NCBI GenBank assembly: GCA_000277445.1
Contig: AJWJ01000138.1
Location: 1-47,264, forward strand
Direction: 5' to 3'
From: Polysphondylium violaceum
Taxonomy: Eukaryota > Evosea > Eumycetozoa > Dictyosteliales > Dictyosteliaceae
Length of the DNA stretch: 47,264 nucleotides
Both the position numbers and the translations under genes were made by a program. The notes below the pieces were generated by a model. It made no database searches. It was not told where the DNA came from and saw only the letters and a list, made by a program, of their open reading frames with translations. This document shows, in pieces, positions 24,231 through 34,941 of the stretch (positions within the stretch are counted from its first letter, which is position 1; every line of letters begins with the position of its first letter).

Positions 24231-26316
24231 ATGATGTTGGTGAGGAATATTTTCTATTTAGGATTGATTTGGATCCTTTTCATCACAATTGTAAATGCAT
24301 CATCATCTTTACAGCATTCATCGTCACACTCTTCGTGGATCATAAACTCAGAGTCTGAAAACAATAGTAATAGCAGTAATCTACCAGATATAAATACCCT
24401 GTCCTACGATCAAGCATATATTAAAGTAATATCAAATGTAGCATCTGCATTGAATTGTAGTCAAAAGCTACAAATCGATGAAATTGAATTGGAACTATGG
24501 TATGTTTTTGATGCATGCTATAAATGTAAAAGTCAACTATTGTTAAGTACAGTGTAAGTATTGGATATCGTTATCAACATCATCTCGAATATATCATATA
24601 TTTACCAATAAATACACCATAGTACATCAGAATCAGATTATGTTGCAGTTTCAACTACATTTGGATATCGATTCAATGCCACTATAAAATCCAAAACAGG
24701 TCAGAAAAATAAACTATTTTTGGAATTTAATCAAAAGTTTGGTGAATATGGTGTTTATCATATTCATATAAATCTAACTCAAACAAGTGGTGAAGCAAGG
24801 TATGTACTTTTATGTATTTTTAATTGCACAAACACATTATTAATACCTATCTATTCTATAAATTAGACAATTAATAGAAAAAATAGAAATTATATCAAAA
24901 CCATATTTTTCCAATATACCAATTGCAGTTATGTTTGCCATTTTAATAACATTATCAATCATTTGGCCAATCATTATTTATTTTTATAAAAGATCAAAGA
25001 GAGATTCATTGGAATTTCAATTACAGAATTTAGTCAATGATGGATTGAAAAAAGATCGTATGAAGTCATTGGATGTGTTTAGAGGATTTTGTATTACTAT
25101 CATGATATTTGTCAACTACGGTGGAGGTGGATACTGGTTTTTTAATCATTCCTACTGGAATGGTCTCACTGTTGCAGATTTAGTTTTCCCATGGTTTATT
25201 TTCATTATGGGGATTGCCATGCCACTCTCTTTTAACGCATTGGATAAAAGAGGCACACCAAAGAGACTGATAGTGTTTAAATTGGTAAAGAGATCAGTGA
25301 TCTTGTTTTCGTTGGGCTTGTTTTTAAATAATGGCCAACATCTTACTCATTGGAGAATATTGGGCGTGTTGCAAAGATTTGCTGTATCTTATTTGGTCAC
25401 TGGTCTCATTATGCTGTTCATTCCTCTTTGGAGACCCAGAGTTCCAGACGAAAGTATAGAGGAGGTGCAGGTCATGATTGGAAGTCCACACAGTAGTTCA
25501 AACAACATTCAATTAGTAAACAGCCATGACAATCAATTGTTAAAGTTATTTGAAAAGAATAAGTTTATCGATATCTTTCCCTACTGGATTCAATGGGCCG
25601 TAGCCCTCGCCATTTTTGCCGCTTGGTTTTTAATAATGTTTTTACTACCGGTACCCGGTTGCCCTACTGGGTATTTGGGAGCTGGTGGATTGAGTGACGA
25701 TGGTAGATACCCAAATTGTACTGGTGGCGCCGCTTTGTATGTCGATCGTAAAATCTTTACCCTAGCACATATTTTCCAAACACCAACATGTCAACCCATT
25801 TACAACACTGGTGCATTTGATCCAGAGGGAACCGTGGGTTATCTTACATCGATATTCATATGCTGGCTTGGTGTTCAGGCCGGTAGAACTATCCTCACAT
25901 ACAAGAGCAATCGTTCTCGCCTCATTCGATGGTTACTATGGTCTACTCTTCTTTGTGGAATTGCAGCAGGTCTTTGTCAAGTGAGTCAAAACGATGGATG
26001 GATTCCAATCAACAAAAATCTTTGGTCACCATCGTTTATACTCTTGATGGCTGGATTTGGATATTTGGTTTTATTTATAATGTATATCATTGTTGATATC
26101 AAAAAATTGTGGAATGGATCACCATTTATCTATGTTGGAATGAATCCAATCTCTATTTACATGGGTCATGAAATTCTCGGTGGCTATTTCCCATTCTCTT
26201 TTTACATGTCACAACCAACCCATACCCTATATCTTTTATCAAATTGTATTGGTGTCGCTTGTTGGTTGTTAATAGCTTATCAAATGTACAGAAATAAATT
26301 ATTTATTAATATTTAA
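24231..26316 (+). CDS. Heparan-alpha-glucosaminide N-acetyltransferase (HGSNAT family), 649 aa
   Basis: Exons are 24231-24553, 24623-24799 and 24867-26316 (TAA). Introns start GTAAGT and GTATGT, and all phases fit. A hydrophobic signal sequence (about 1-24) leads a luminal domain of about 150 residues with several N-glycosylation sites. The multi-span membrane domain starts near residue 189. The family signature NHSYWNGLTVADLVFPWF contains His261, at the place of the active-site His269 of human HGSNAT. The family moves the acetyl group of cytosolic acetyl-CoA across the lysosomal membrane onto terminal glucosamine of heparan sulfate. The natural acceptor in amoebae is uncertain. Length matches the human enzyme (about 635-663 aa). 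An AATAAA signal follows closely (26321). Confidence 0.9.
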
Positions 26317-27732
26317 TTTAAATAAATAAATAAAAGATGTTAAGCTAATGTTAGTATTATTAATTTAAACCACCGCAAGTCTATAATGATTCTAGTGCTT
26401 GTTTCTTTTAGTATTCATACAAATAGCAACTTTTTTTTATTTTTTAAATTATGATGTGTTAATTTGATTAATTTAATAAAAGTAAGCTTGAAAATTACCA
26501 GAAAAGAAAAAGAGAGGCCCTCAATGATTCCTTTTTTAAATTAAAAATGTATTAGAAAAGAGAAAAGAAATGGAATAGAATACACCTACGGGTATAATTT
26601 TACATATTTGATTTGGGTTTGGTTCAAGAGATAAAACTTTGTAATTACTTGTTGAAAATGAAGAATGATTGGTTTTTTTAGTTGGTTTGGAAATTGCACT
26701 TAAAGAAGAGAAAATAGTCATTTTGGTTATCAATTAAAAATAAAAAAAAATAAAACTTTTAATTTATACTTTCATTGATTACTTTGCATAACTGAACAAT
26801 ATAATTATATAAATAAATTGATTTGTCCCTATTATTATGTGAGATTTAGATCAATTTAATTTTGGGGTGACAAATTTTATTTTTCACTTTTCGAGGGTGA
26901 ATTAATCTAAAAATAACTCATTTTTGTAAATATTGTCATACAATGCTCATACTCGGCTATTTATTGTTATCAACCACCAATGAAAGAAACCAACATGAAG
27001 AAAGTTTCTCTATCGGATATTGTAATAAAATGAAAAGACTTTAATAAAATATTGTGTTTTTATACAATTTAATTTACAAAAATAAATTACAAATTTGTAT
27101 ATATACATTTAAAACAATAAAAAGAAAGAATAGGTATATTTTCATAGAGTTTAGTAACCAAAACTTTTTATAACAAATATTACTCTTACATTTCCAATCA
27201 TAAAAAAAAAAAATTGCTCACTTTTTTATTATCAGAAACAAATATATCTAAGGGAGTAAAAGTCTCATACTATATTGTGTAGGGGGAGATGACATTCAAA
27301 GAGAAGAATTTTTTTGTTTTTCTAATAGAGGGAAAAGGGAAAGATGTTTTTGTTTAACGAATCAAGAGAAACCAACTTAAATAATGAAAAAAAGTTTATG
27401 ATAATCCTCTTTTAATTAGTTTGAAAATAAGGTATAAGGATCAGAGAATAAGGTATATAATGGAACAGATAAATCCCACCATCAATATCCTTATTTAGAA
27501 AGAGAGGATTTTATCATTGTTTAATCATCAGTTCCTCTATATTCAACTTGGAGAATTACCCATTTCGAAGTTTTATTTATACCTGTTCATATAATAAATG
27601 GTTTTATACTTTAAAGGAATGAAACTCTTAATCATGACTATAAAATCAGAAAAGATTTCAAAATTTTAGTATAAATTGCAAATGAAAATTCTATTTTCAT
27701 TAAATCAAGAATTCTAATAATCTAAATCTAAA
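26317..27732. other. Gene-poor A/T-rich stretch
   Basis: Apart from the small HssA-like frame on the minus strand, I see no protein signal here. The DNA is A/T-rich without long homopolymers, unlike the promoters in this window, and may contain untranslated parts of small genes. Confidence 0.5.
26536..26721 (-). CDS. Possible small HssA/2C/7E-like protein, incomplete
   Basis: The frame starts MTIFSSLSAISKPTKK at 26721 and runs Ser/Asn-rich for about 61 residues. That start strongly recalls the opening of the dictyostelid HssA/2C/7E small-protein family (MT-I/L-F-S-S-I-S-S-I-S). The later part (PNPNQICKIIPVGVFYS) does not show the Gly-rich core of the family. The true gene may leave this frame at a donor near 26579-26584. 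I could not find a convincing downstream exon, so it may also be a remnant. Confidence 0.35.
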   Translation of the reverse strand: MTIFSSLSAISKPTKKTNHSSFSTSNYKVLSLEPNPNQICKIIPVGVFYSISFLFSNTFLI

Positions 27733-27964
27733 ATGACTATAATTGGTAAATATTATTTCTTTAGTTATTAAACTCAAACATTATATTAAAAAAACTTTAG
27801 AAAACTTTAAAAATATTGCTAGTCCAAGCTTAGGAAACATAAAACCCCCCTCTCAAGTAATTCAAAATGCTTCATTGGAAAAAGAATTGTTTTCGAACAA
27901 CGGTGTAGCCCAAGACATTGTTAGTTGGGATAAGCAAAAAGTTGAGGGTTGCAATATTCTTTAA
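27733..27964 (+). CDS. Small unidentified protein with C-terminal CaaX box
   Basis: The open frame runs from about 27743 to TAA at 27962-27964 and ends VEGCNIL. Cys-Asn-Ile-Leu is a CaaX prenylation signal of the geranylgeranyl type. The body is Lys/Asn/Ser-rich, with KKTLENFKNIASPS. There is no in-frame ATG. A likely acceptor (ATTTCTTTAG, ending at 27764) suggests the 5' exon lies upstream. The ATG at 27733 would need a 19-nt intron, which is too short to believe. Size and prenylation would suit a peripheral membrane peptide, but it does not look like a G-protein gamma subunit. I do not recognise a family. Confidence 0.35.
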
Positions 27965-28269
27965 ATCAAATTATGTATCATTATTTATTCTCCACCTATT
28001 GTATAATAATTATTTATTTAATTCAAAATTATTTTGTTACCAAATAAAATTTACAATCAAAATATTACCTAATTAAGTCTTTAAACAAAGAGTTTGGTCC
28101 CAAAATGTCCAAACTACAAGTTATATTTTGTTTAGTAAATCTTAAGTGTTGATTTGAATGTTTGTATAAAATTTAGACCAATTTTATTTACTGAAAGAAG
28201 AAATTGTCATCTTTTAAAAGACCTTTATAATATTAATAATAGATTTAAATATGGTTTATTCTTCTTTTT
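27965..28269. other. A/T-rich intergenic
   Basis: No coding signal was recognised between the CaaX-tailed frame and the decayed FNIP-like gene. Confidence 0.5.
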
Positions 28270-28900
28270 TCGAAATTAAAATTTTAGGTAGATGGCATCA
28301 AAACCCAGGTGTTGCCAAAGGATCTCTTGACCTGTTGGAAGATCTCATCAAGTCAAATCTTGCCACTCTCAATTTGGTATGGATTTTGCAAACGACAGCT
28401 TCCCACTCAAGTCACTCTTACAGCCAACCGAAAATCTCTCAAGATTGGCACTAAGTGCGAATTAACAGCCGAAAATCTTCCAACAAATCGCTCTTGACGG
28501 ATGTAGACCCTTCCCACAGCAGGTATTCTTCCAGACACCATACAAACCCACTGTTTTTGCTAGCGAAAGTATTCCACTGTTAAAAACCTCATTATTAAAG
28601 AGGTCTCGAAAAAACTATTATCTATCATATGGATTTTAACCAAAACAAGCCGATTATTTTGATGTTATCTGTAAGTAAATTGATTAAATTAATAAAATTA
28701 AAGAAAATGATGTTAAGTCCATTCAGGTGGGTGTGTTCTTCATTGTATGAGTCCAATCAAAGTGTTGGATTTAAGTAACTCTAAGATTAAAAAAGATTTC
28801 TCTATAGATTAACTTCCACAAGGCCTTATACATCTTTACCAATATTGGTTCCACCTTCCACTATAATCCAAAGATTTTTCCCAGATATTTTATTTTTCCA
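28270..28900 (+). pseudogene. Decayed FNIP-repeat gene
   Basis: This stretch is richer in G/C than its surroundings but is open only in short pieces in different frames. The pieces read like dictyostelid FNIP repeats: PGVLPK (about 28300), FGMDFANDSFPLKSL (about 28375-28420), FPQQVFFQ (about 28515), DFNQNKPI (about 28632-28655, the hallmark F-N-Q-x-x-P-I), VLDLSNSKI (28764-28790) and LPQGLIHL (about 28812-28835). A normal-looking intron, GTAAGT...ATTCAG at 28671-28726, is kept. At least three frame changes and two stop codons after the intron break it (28799-28801 and 28863-28865 in one frame). FNIP proteins form large families in social amoebae, so a dead copy is not surprising. No mobile-element sequence was seen with it. 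Confidence 0.5.
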
Positions 28901-28917
28901 TTAATTGATAAATGTAA

Positions 28918-30779
28918 TTAATTATTTTTCTTTTTATTATTGGTATTGTGATTTGGTGATGATGAAAATATTATTGAATACATATATAAATAACAATAAT
29001 GAATACCAATAGCACAATAAACAGATGTTAGCATTAAAGAGACAAATGAAAACTTTTCAATGTGAGCTAAATAGATTGGATGAATAATAATATTAAATAT
29101 CTCTAATGGAATCAAACCAAAGAGATATAACTTCTCAAACCAACGGAATTTGGATGGATTGTTTTGTTGAATGAAGAACTGAATCATTAAAGTATATGTT
29201 ACCAATACCAATATTCTAATGGGTATTTCAGTTGCTTTAAACAATAAGGGGAATAATGAATAATGTCCAATCGTTGATAAGAGGAAATAGATTTTGGAAT
29301 ACTTTGGTGTCGATGTAAACAAACAAACAAAACCCAACGGAATAGTAATCATAATGATAGCCTTTTCATGTACATGCCAGCCAAACATGAAAAATGTAAA
29401 GCAACTTTGTGTAATACCAATTAAAAATGATTGATTATCTTTTTTCTTGAATATTCCATATAATGATGGCTATTATTATAATTGTTATTAGTATATTATA
29501 AAAATACAATAATAATCAAAACTAGACTTACAATTAAAAATACAATTGTAATTAATAAAGTGATGGGAGGAGTAATTTGAGGTAAAATTACATGAGATTG
29601 TGACTCACTTCCTACAAGTCCAGAGGTAAGATTACCAGTATATTTTATATTATCTTTCGATACCAAACCTAAAAAGAGAGCTAATCTATCGGCAAAATTA
29701 TATAAACTCCAAAAATTAGGTGCCCAATAAGCATGGCTTAATCCTCTACCAAAGGGGAATAATCTCGACAAAAGTTGTGGAATCTGTGCCATAACAATAA
29801 AAGGACCCAATGAAAGAACGAATACAAATAACACGACAAATCCCAATTTAATAAAGTTTGATACATTGAATAAAGATATCAAAGATGATGATTGGGTTTC
29901 ACTATTTCTTGGTAAATCGAAACAATAGTATTTTAATAAATAAATAAAGAAAGCAGGTGCCATATACATATAGATATGTTTAAAATTAAGTAAAACACTG
30001 AAAAGCATGGATCCAATCAAAATGTTTCCTCTACAAATGAAATAAATTGAAAGGATTAAAATTCCTTTTAAAAATCCATTATATTGAAAATGTATATCTA
30101 ATAAATATGTTGATTATAGATATATTAATAAAGGGTTATCACAAGGAATGACGATCATCAATACTTACGATCAACCATTAATAAACCAGGATTTAATATT
30201 ACTACACATGAAACTAAAAATTGTTTATCTTGATACCATAAACTAGTTTTACGATTGTTATTATTATTACTATTACCATAAGGTAATTTGCTATATAATA
30301 AACGAGATAACAAAAGAGTTGCCAATATAAATAAAAAGTCTGAAACAATTACAGATAATCTTTGAAACAGAATCGTTTGAGATGATTTATAGTTTAAATT
30401 ATCAACAACCAACATATCTTTATCAAAAAAGTATGCAACCTTTGATAAAACAAATTCAAACCAAGCAAAGAATGGAGGATAGTCCAAGGTCCATTCCGAT
30501 GTATTTTCATAGTACCATTGTGATATTGGTAATGACGATGTAATAGCTAACCAATTTCTATGAACTTCAAAATCTGTACTAAGACTATAAATTACAAACA
30601 ACAATCCTAATTAGTAAGCTTACTACTTTGATAGCCATCATTCATATTTAATAGTAGTAATGATGTCTGTCTACATACTATGATGGTATCAACAAAACTT
30701 TAATAAAAGTGGCAAGTACAATTAGATTGAAATATCTAGTGTTTGCAAATATATCTTTTAGCTCACCCACAACACTCAT
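28918..30779 (-). CDS. alg8: ALG8, dolichyl-P-Glc:Glc1Man9GlcNAc2-PP-dolichol alpha-1,3-glucosyltransferase (544 aa)
   Basis: Exons are 30779-30679, 30584-30169, 30097-29532 and 29469-28918 (TAA), with introns starting GTATGT, GTAAGT and GTAAGT. The joins recreate family motifs across the splice sites: [32 protein letters not shown], and, downstream, [26 protein letters not shown] and [14 protein letters not shown] are diagnostic for the ALG6/ALG8 pair, and the detail fits ALG8. The enzyme is a multi-span GT-C glycosyltransferase of the ER membrane. It adds the second glucose to the lipid-linked oligosaccharide used for N-glycosylation. The conserved Asp in the first luminal loop (TDFEVH) is present. 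Length is normal (human about 526 aa). The promoter faces the acetyltransferase gene. Confidence 0.95.
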
Positions 30780-31295
30780 TTTTAATATATTTAGAAAATG
30801 ATCTTCAGCGCACTAAGAAATTAATTAATTTTTAAAACTTTTTTTTTTTTTTTTAATTAATATCAAAATCAACAACTATTTGAATACCGAAATATAACTT
30901 TCTCACAAACACAAATGGTTGTAACAAAAAATTTATAATTTTATCCGAGAATATGACAATATAGATGATTATAATTCTTTGAGGTTATTTTATTAATGTT
31001 GGGTAAAATCTTATTAGATTAGCTTACAACAACATCTGTTTTCTGAGAAGAGAGTATAGGTGTTTGTTTTGTCTATTTATCTTTTACTAATTTGAAATTG
31101 TTTTGCAAACTTCCCTTCAATGCTTCAATGGAATCCCAAGGTCCACAATAGACTATACTTGGATTCACAAACAGCCTCTACTCTTTTTTTCTGAAAAGAA
31201 AATAAAAGGCTTTGGTTATTTTGCGCACAAAAATTGAGGTTTTTTCGTTTTTTTTAAATTTTATTATTTTTTAATTCTTTTCATATTCAGTAAAT
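30780..31295. promoter_or_regulatory. Bidirectional promoter region, ALG8 / GNAT
   Basis: 516 bp lie between divergent start codons. The region has T tracts at 30840-30854 and, just before the GNAT start, a run of T-rich blocks (31240-31275) like those in front of other genes here. No recognised factor site was seen. Confidence 0.5.
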
Positions 31296-31856
31296 ATGGT
31301 ACCAAATAATAATAGTAGTAATAATAACAGTATTGATAATATAATTTTAAAATTAGTAACAATAGATGATATATTGGAATTACAGAAAATTGGAAGACAA
31401 ACATTTTATGAAACATTTTCTGCGGGAAACACCGAGGAGAATATGAAAAAATATTTAGAGGAAGGATTTGAGATACAAAAACTCATTGCAGAGATACACA
31501 ATACAGACTCACCTATCTATTTCTCTATATTCGATGGTAGGGTAATTGGGTATCTAAAGGTGAATTTTGGTGAATCTCAGACAGAGCTACAAGACAGCAA
31601 AGCATTAGAGATAGAACGTATCTATGTGATACAAGAATTTCAGGGTAGAGGTGTTGGACAGATTTTATACAACAAAGCCATCGAAATTGCTAAAGAGAAA
31701 GACGTCGAATATGTATGGCTGGGAGTGTGGGAATTTAATCCAAAGGCTTTGTCATTTTACAAAAAGAATGGGTTTGTTGAATTTAGTAAACACATTTTCC
31801 AACTCGGTGATGACAAACAAACGGATATTATGATGAAAATAAAATTAAATAAGTAA
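31296..31856 (+). CDS. GNAT N-acetyltransferase, PaiA-like (186 aa)
   Basis: This is a single exon with no intron. After an Asn-rich start (residues 4-11) the GNAT fold follows. Motif A is IERIYVIQEFQGRGVG, with the acetyl-CoA loop Q-G-R-G-V-G at 116-121. Motif B is VEYVWLGVWEFNPKALSFY, with Tyr155 at the usual general-acid position. The pattern TFYETFSAGNTEENMKKYL, LEIERIYV, WLGVWE-N and GDDKQTDIMM fits the bacterial PaiA family (B. subtilis PaiA is a spermidine/spermine N-acetyltransferase) much better than eukaryotic GNAT groups. The likely role is acetylation of polyamines or other small amines in the cytosol. The lack of an intron and the bacterial flavour suggest acquisition by transfer, with the Asn-rich head added later. 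That is inference. Confidence 0.8.
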   Translation: MVPNNNSSNNNSIDNIILKLVTIDDILELQKIGRQTFYETFSAGNTEENMKKYLEEGFEIQKLIAEIHNTDSPIYFSIFDGRVIGYLKVNFGESQTELQDSKALEIERIYVIQEFQGRGVGQILYNKAIEIAKEKDVEYVWLGVWEFNPKALSFYKKNGFVEFSKHIFQLGDDKQTDIMMKIKLNK

Positions 31857-32072
31857 ACAATAGGAATTGTTATTGTTTTTATAAATTATAATTTATTTAT
31901 ATTTTTTCCCCAAAGAATAAGTTTGTGGAAGTGCGAAAAAGACATGAAAAGCAGACATTTAAAGTTTAACTCAAACCATAGTCTGTTTTTGTCAATTTGA
32001 GTTGAGATTGGGATTTTTTTTTTTTTATGTTTGAAATGTTTTTGTATTATAATTATCTTTATCAATATTGTT

Positions 32073-34941
32073 TTATAACCATTCACCAACAATTCTAACA
32101 TAAATCTTTTTAACGATTTGAGTCAAGAAGAAATAACCAAAGAAAGTGGCAGCAAGACCTGGGTAGTACATGGCTGGTAACATTTTCATGTATAAATATT
32201 TACCCAATGGAGAGTAAGGAATAGCAATACAAACACCGGCAACCCAAAGAGTATTTACAACTAATTGCCATGAACCCCAACGTTGGAAGAATGGAATCTT
32301 TTCAGTACGGATCATGTGTACGATAAATACTTGAGTGATGAGACCTTCAACATACCAACCGGTTTGGAAGAGATTTTGTTCGGCAGAAGTTTGCCAGCCG
32401 AGATACCACCACATGTAAGAGAAAATGACGACATCAAAAACAGAAGAGAGTGGACCGAGAGCAACCATAAATTTAAACAATGACTTGACGCTCCATGGAT
32501 GTGGATTGCAGAGATATTCTTCATCGACGTTATCCCAAGGGATAGCAATTTGAGAGAAATCATACAAGAGATTTTGAGTCAACATTTGAAGTGGTTGTAA
32601 TGGAATGAATGGGAGCCAGGCGGAAGCGATCAACATAGAGAATACATTACCAAAATTGGAAGAGGCAGCCATCTTGATGTATTTGATGGTGTTGGCGTGA
32701 GTGATACGACCAGTTCTAATGGCGGTGTTGATAACGTTTAATGATTTTTCAAGAAGAATAATATCAGAGGCATCTTTGGCAATGTTAGTAGCAGTATCGA
32801 CAGAAATACCAATATCGGCTTCTCTGAGGGCAAGAGCATCATTGACACCATCACCAAGGAAACCTACAGTGTGTTTATGTCTCTTGAGGGCCTTGACGAC
32901 ATTGTATTTTTGAATTGGAGTTAATTTGGCAAAGAGAGTACATTCTTCAACGATCTTGTCAAAATCTTCATCATCGACTTCTTCCAACTCTGGACCAGAG
33001 ATAACTCTGGTAGTATCGATACCGACATCTTTGCAAATCTTTTTGGCGACGGCTAAATTATCACCAGTCAATACTTTAACTTGGACATTGTTGCTTCTGA
33101 GCAACTCGATAGCAGCGGCACAATCAGCTTTGGGTGGATCGATAAAAGCAAGGAAACCTAAAAAGATTAAATCTCTTTCATCAACCTTGACGTCAAATTC
33201 ATAGCCTGGTTGTGGTTCAACAGATTTGGTGGCAACACAAAGGACACGAAGACCATCGCTGTTGAGTTCATTGGTGATACGGAGTAATTTGTGTTCGAGG
33301 GCTTTGGTGAGTGGCTCAGTGTTTCCATTGTTGGTGGCGACTTGTGAGCAACATGAAAGGACTTCTTCAACGGCACCCTTGCATGAAAAGACGAGGTTGC
33401 TACCACTTTCGCTGTTTTGTGGTTCGAGGACAACAGTTACACGACGACGTGTGAAATCAAATGGAAATTCTTCAATCAATTTAAAGTTGGCATTGACATT
33501 TGCACCAGATGCAAATTTCTCGTTGTGAGTGTGAATAATTGAAACATCTAAAACGTTTTTCAAACCCTTTTGATAGTTTGAATTTAAAAATGAATAATAG
33601 AGGACATCATCTGAACTTTCTTGATCTTGTCCAATATGTGAGTGTAATTTAACTTCATCTTCTGTCAAAGTACCAGTCTTATCTGAGCATAAAATATCCC
33701 TATAGTTTTTGAAAAATGGAATTGTTAGTTGAAATTGAAATTGAAAAATATTGATTGAATAACTAAAACACATACATAGCACCCATATTTTGAATTGAAT
33801 GTAATTGTTTAACAATAGTTTTCTTTTTGGACATATCAGAGGCACCTTTGGCAAGATTTGCATTTAAAATCATAGGAAGCATCTCAGGTGTTAAACCGAC
33901 AGCAACAGATAAACCAAACATAGCAGAGTCAACCCAGTTTTTGGTGGTGATACCATTGATAACAATAACGATTGGTACTAAAACGACACCAAAACCCATG
34001 AGTAAGTAGGCGACTTTCTTTACACCAACATCAAAAGCATTTGTAGTTTGAGTGGAAGTGAGAATCTCTGAAATGGATGAAATATAGGTTCTTGAACCAG
34101 TTTCAAATACCAAACCTAAACCACTACCAGACACAATATTGGTGGACATGAGACAAATGTTTGGAGTATCGAAAATAGAGGTTGGTTCATCGTTTGCCAT
34201 AGCTTGCTTTTCTACTGGTAAAAATTCACCAGTCAATGAAGATTGTGAAACAAATAAACTGTTGGACTCGAGAATACGAACATCACCTGGGAATACATCA
34301 CCAGCTTTCAAGGGGATAATATCACCTGGAACGACTTCTTCCATATCGATACTCATTTCTTGTTGGCAACCGTGAGAGGTACGAATGACAGTGACTGTAG
34401 TCTTGATGAGTGATTTGAGATGAGTAAAGGCTTTGCTAGATTTATGTTCTTCGTAGAAACGAAGGAGGGCAGACAAGAGAACCATAAACATTACGACGGA
34501 AAAGGTGGCATAATCTTTGGTGGCAATAGAGACGACGGCAATAATGGTCAAAACAATGTTGAATGGATGGGTGAGTGCGACAAACAAGAGTTTGTACCAT
34601 GGTGTTGGCTTCACCTCTCTAATTACATTACGACCAAACTCTTTGAGACGACGTTCGGCTTCGTGTGTAGAAAGACCTTCTTTATATGTATTGGAACGTT
34701 GAATGATTTCTTCGTTGCTAAGTGTTGACAATTGTCTAAATTTCTCTACAAATTCTTTTTCCTTGTTGGCATCTTTTTCTGGCTTCTTTTTCTCTTTGAG
34801 ACCCAATAGTCTGAGAACACCAGTCATGCAGCCTTCCTTGGGCTTGCTGTATGGAGTGACTTGTGGTGTGCTGGTGCCTTCATCATTGATAGAAATGACT
34901 GAATCATCGCTTAATAATCTTTTCTTTTGTTCTCCACCCAT
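32073..34941 (-). CDS. P3B-type Mg2+-transporting P-type ATPase, MgtA-like (930 aa)
   Basis: Exon 1 is 34941-33776 and exon 2 is 33699-32073 (TAA). The intron GTATGT...CTATAG lies just before the phosphorylation loop, and the join reads NMGAMDILCSDKTGTLT, with phospho-acceptor Asp395. Further motifs are LTGEFLPVEK (actuator domain), VGLTPEMLPMI in membrane helix 4 (TPEMLP 351-356, characteristic of P3B pumps), TGDNLAVAKK and LGDGVNDALALREADIGI. The length equals that of bacterial MgtA plus a Ser/Lys-rich N-terminal head. Known members move Mg2+ inward across the plasma membrane. Their eukaryotic distribution is patchy, and a bacterial origin is possible. The membrane on which it works here cannot be told from the sequence. 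Confidence 0.92.
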
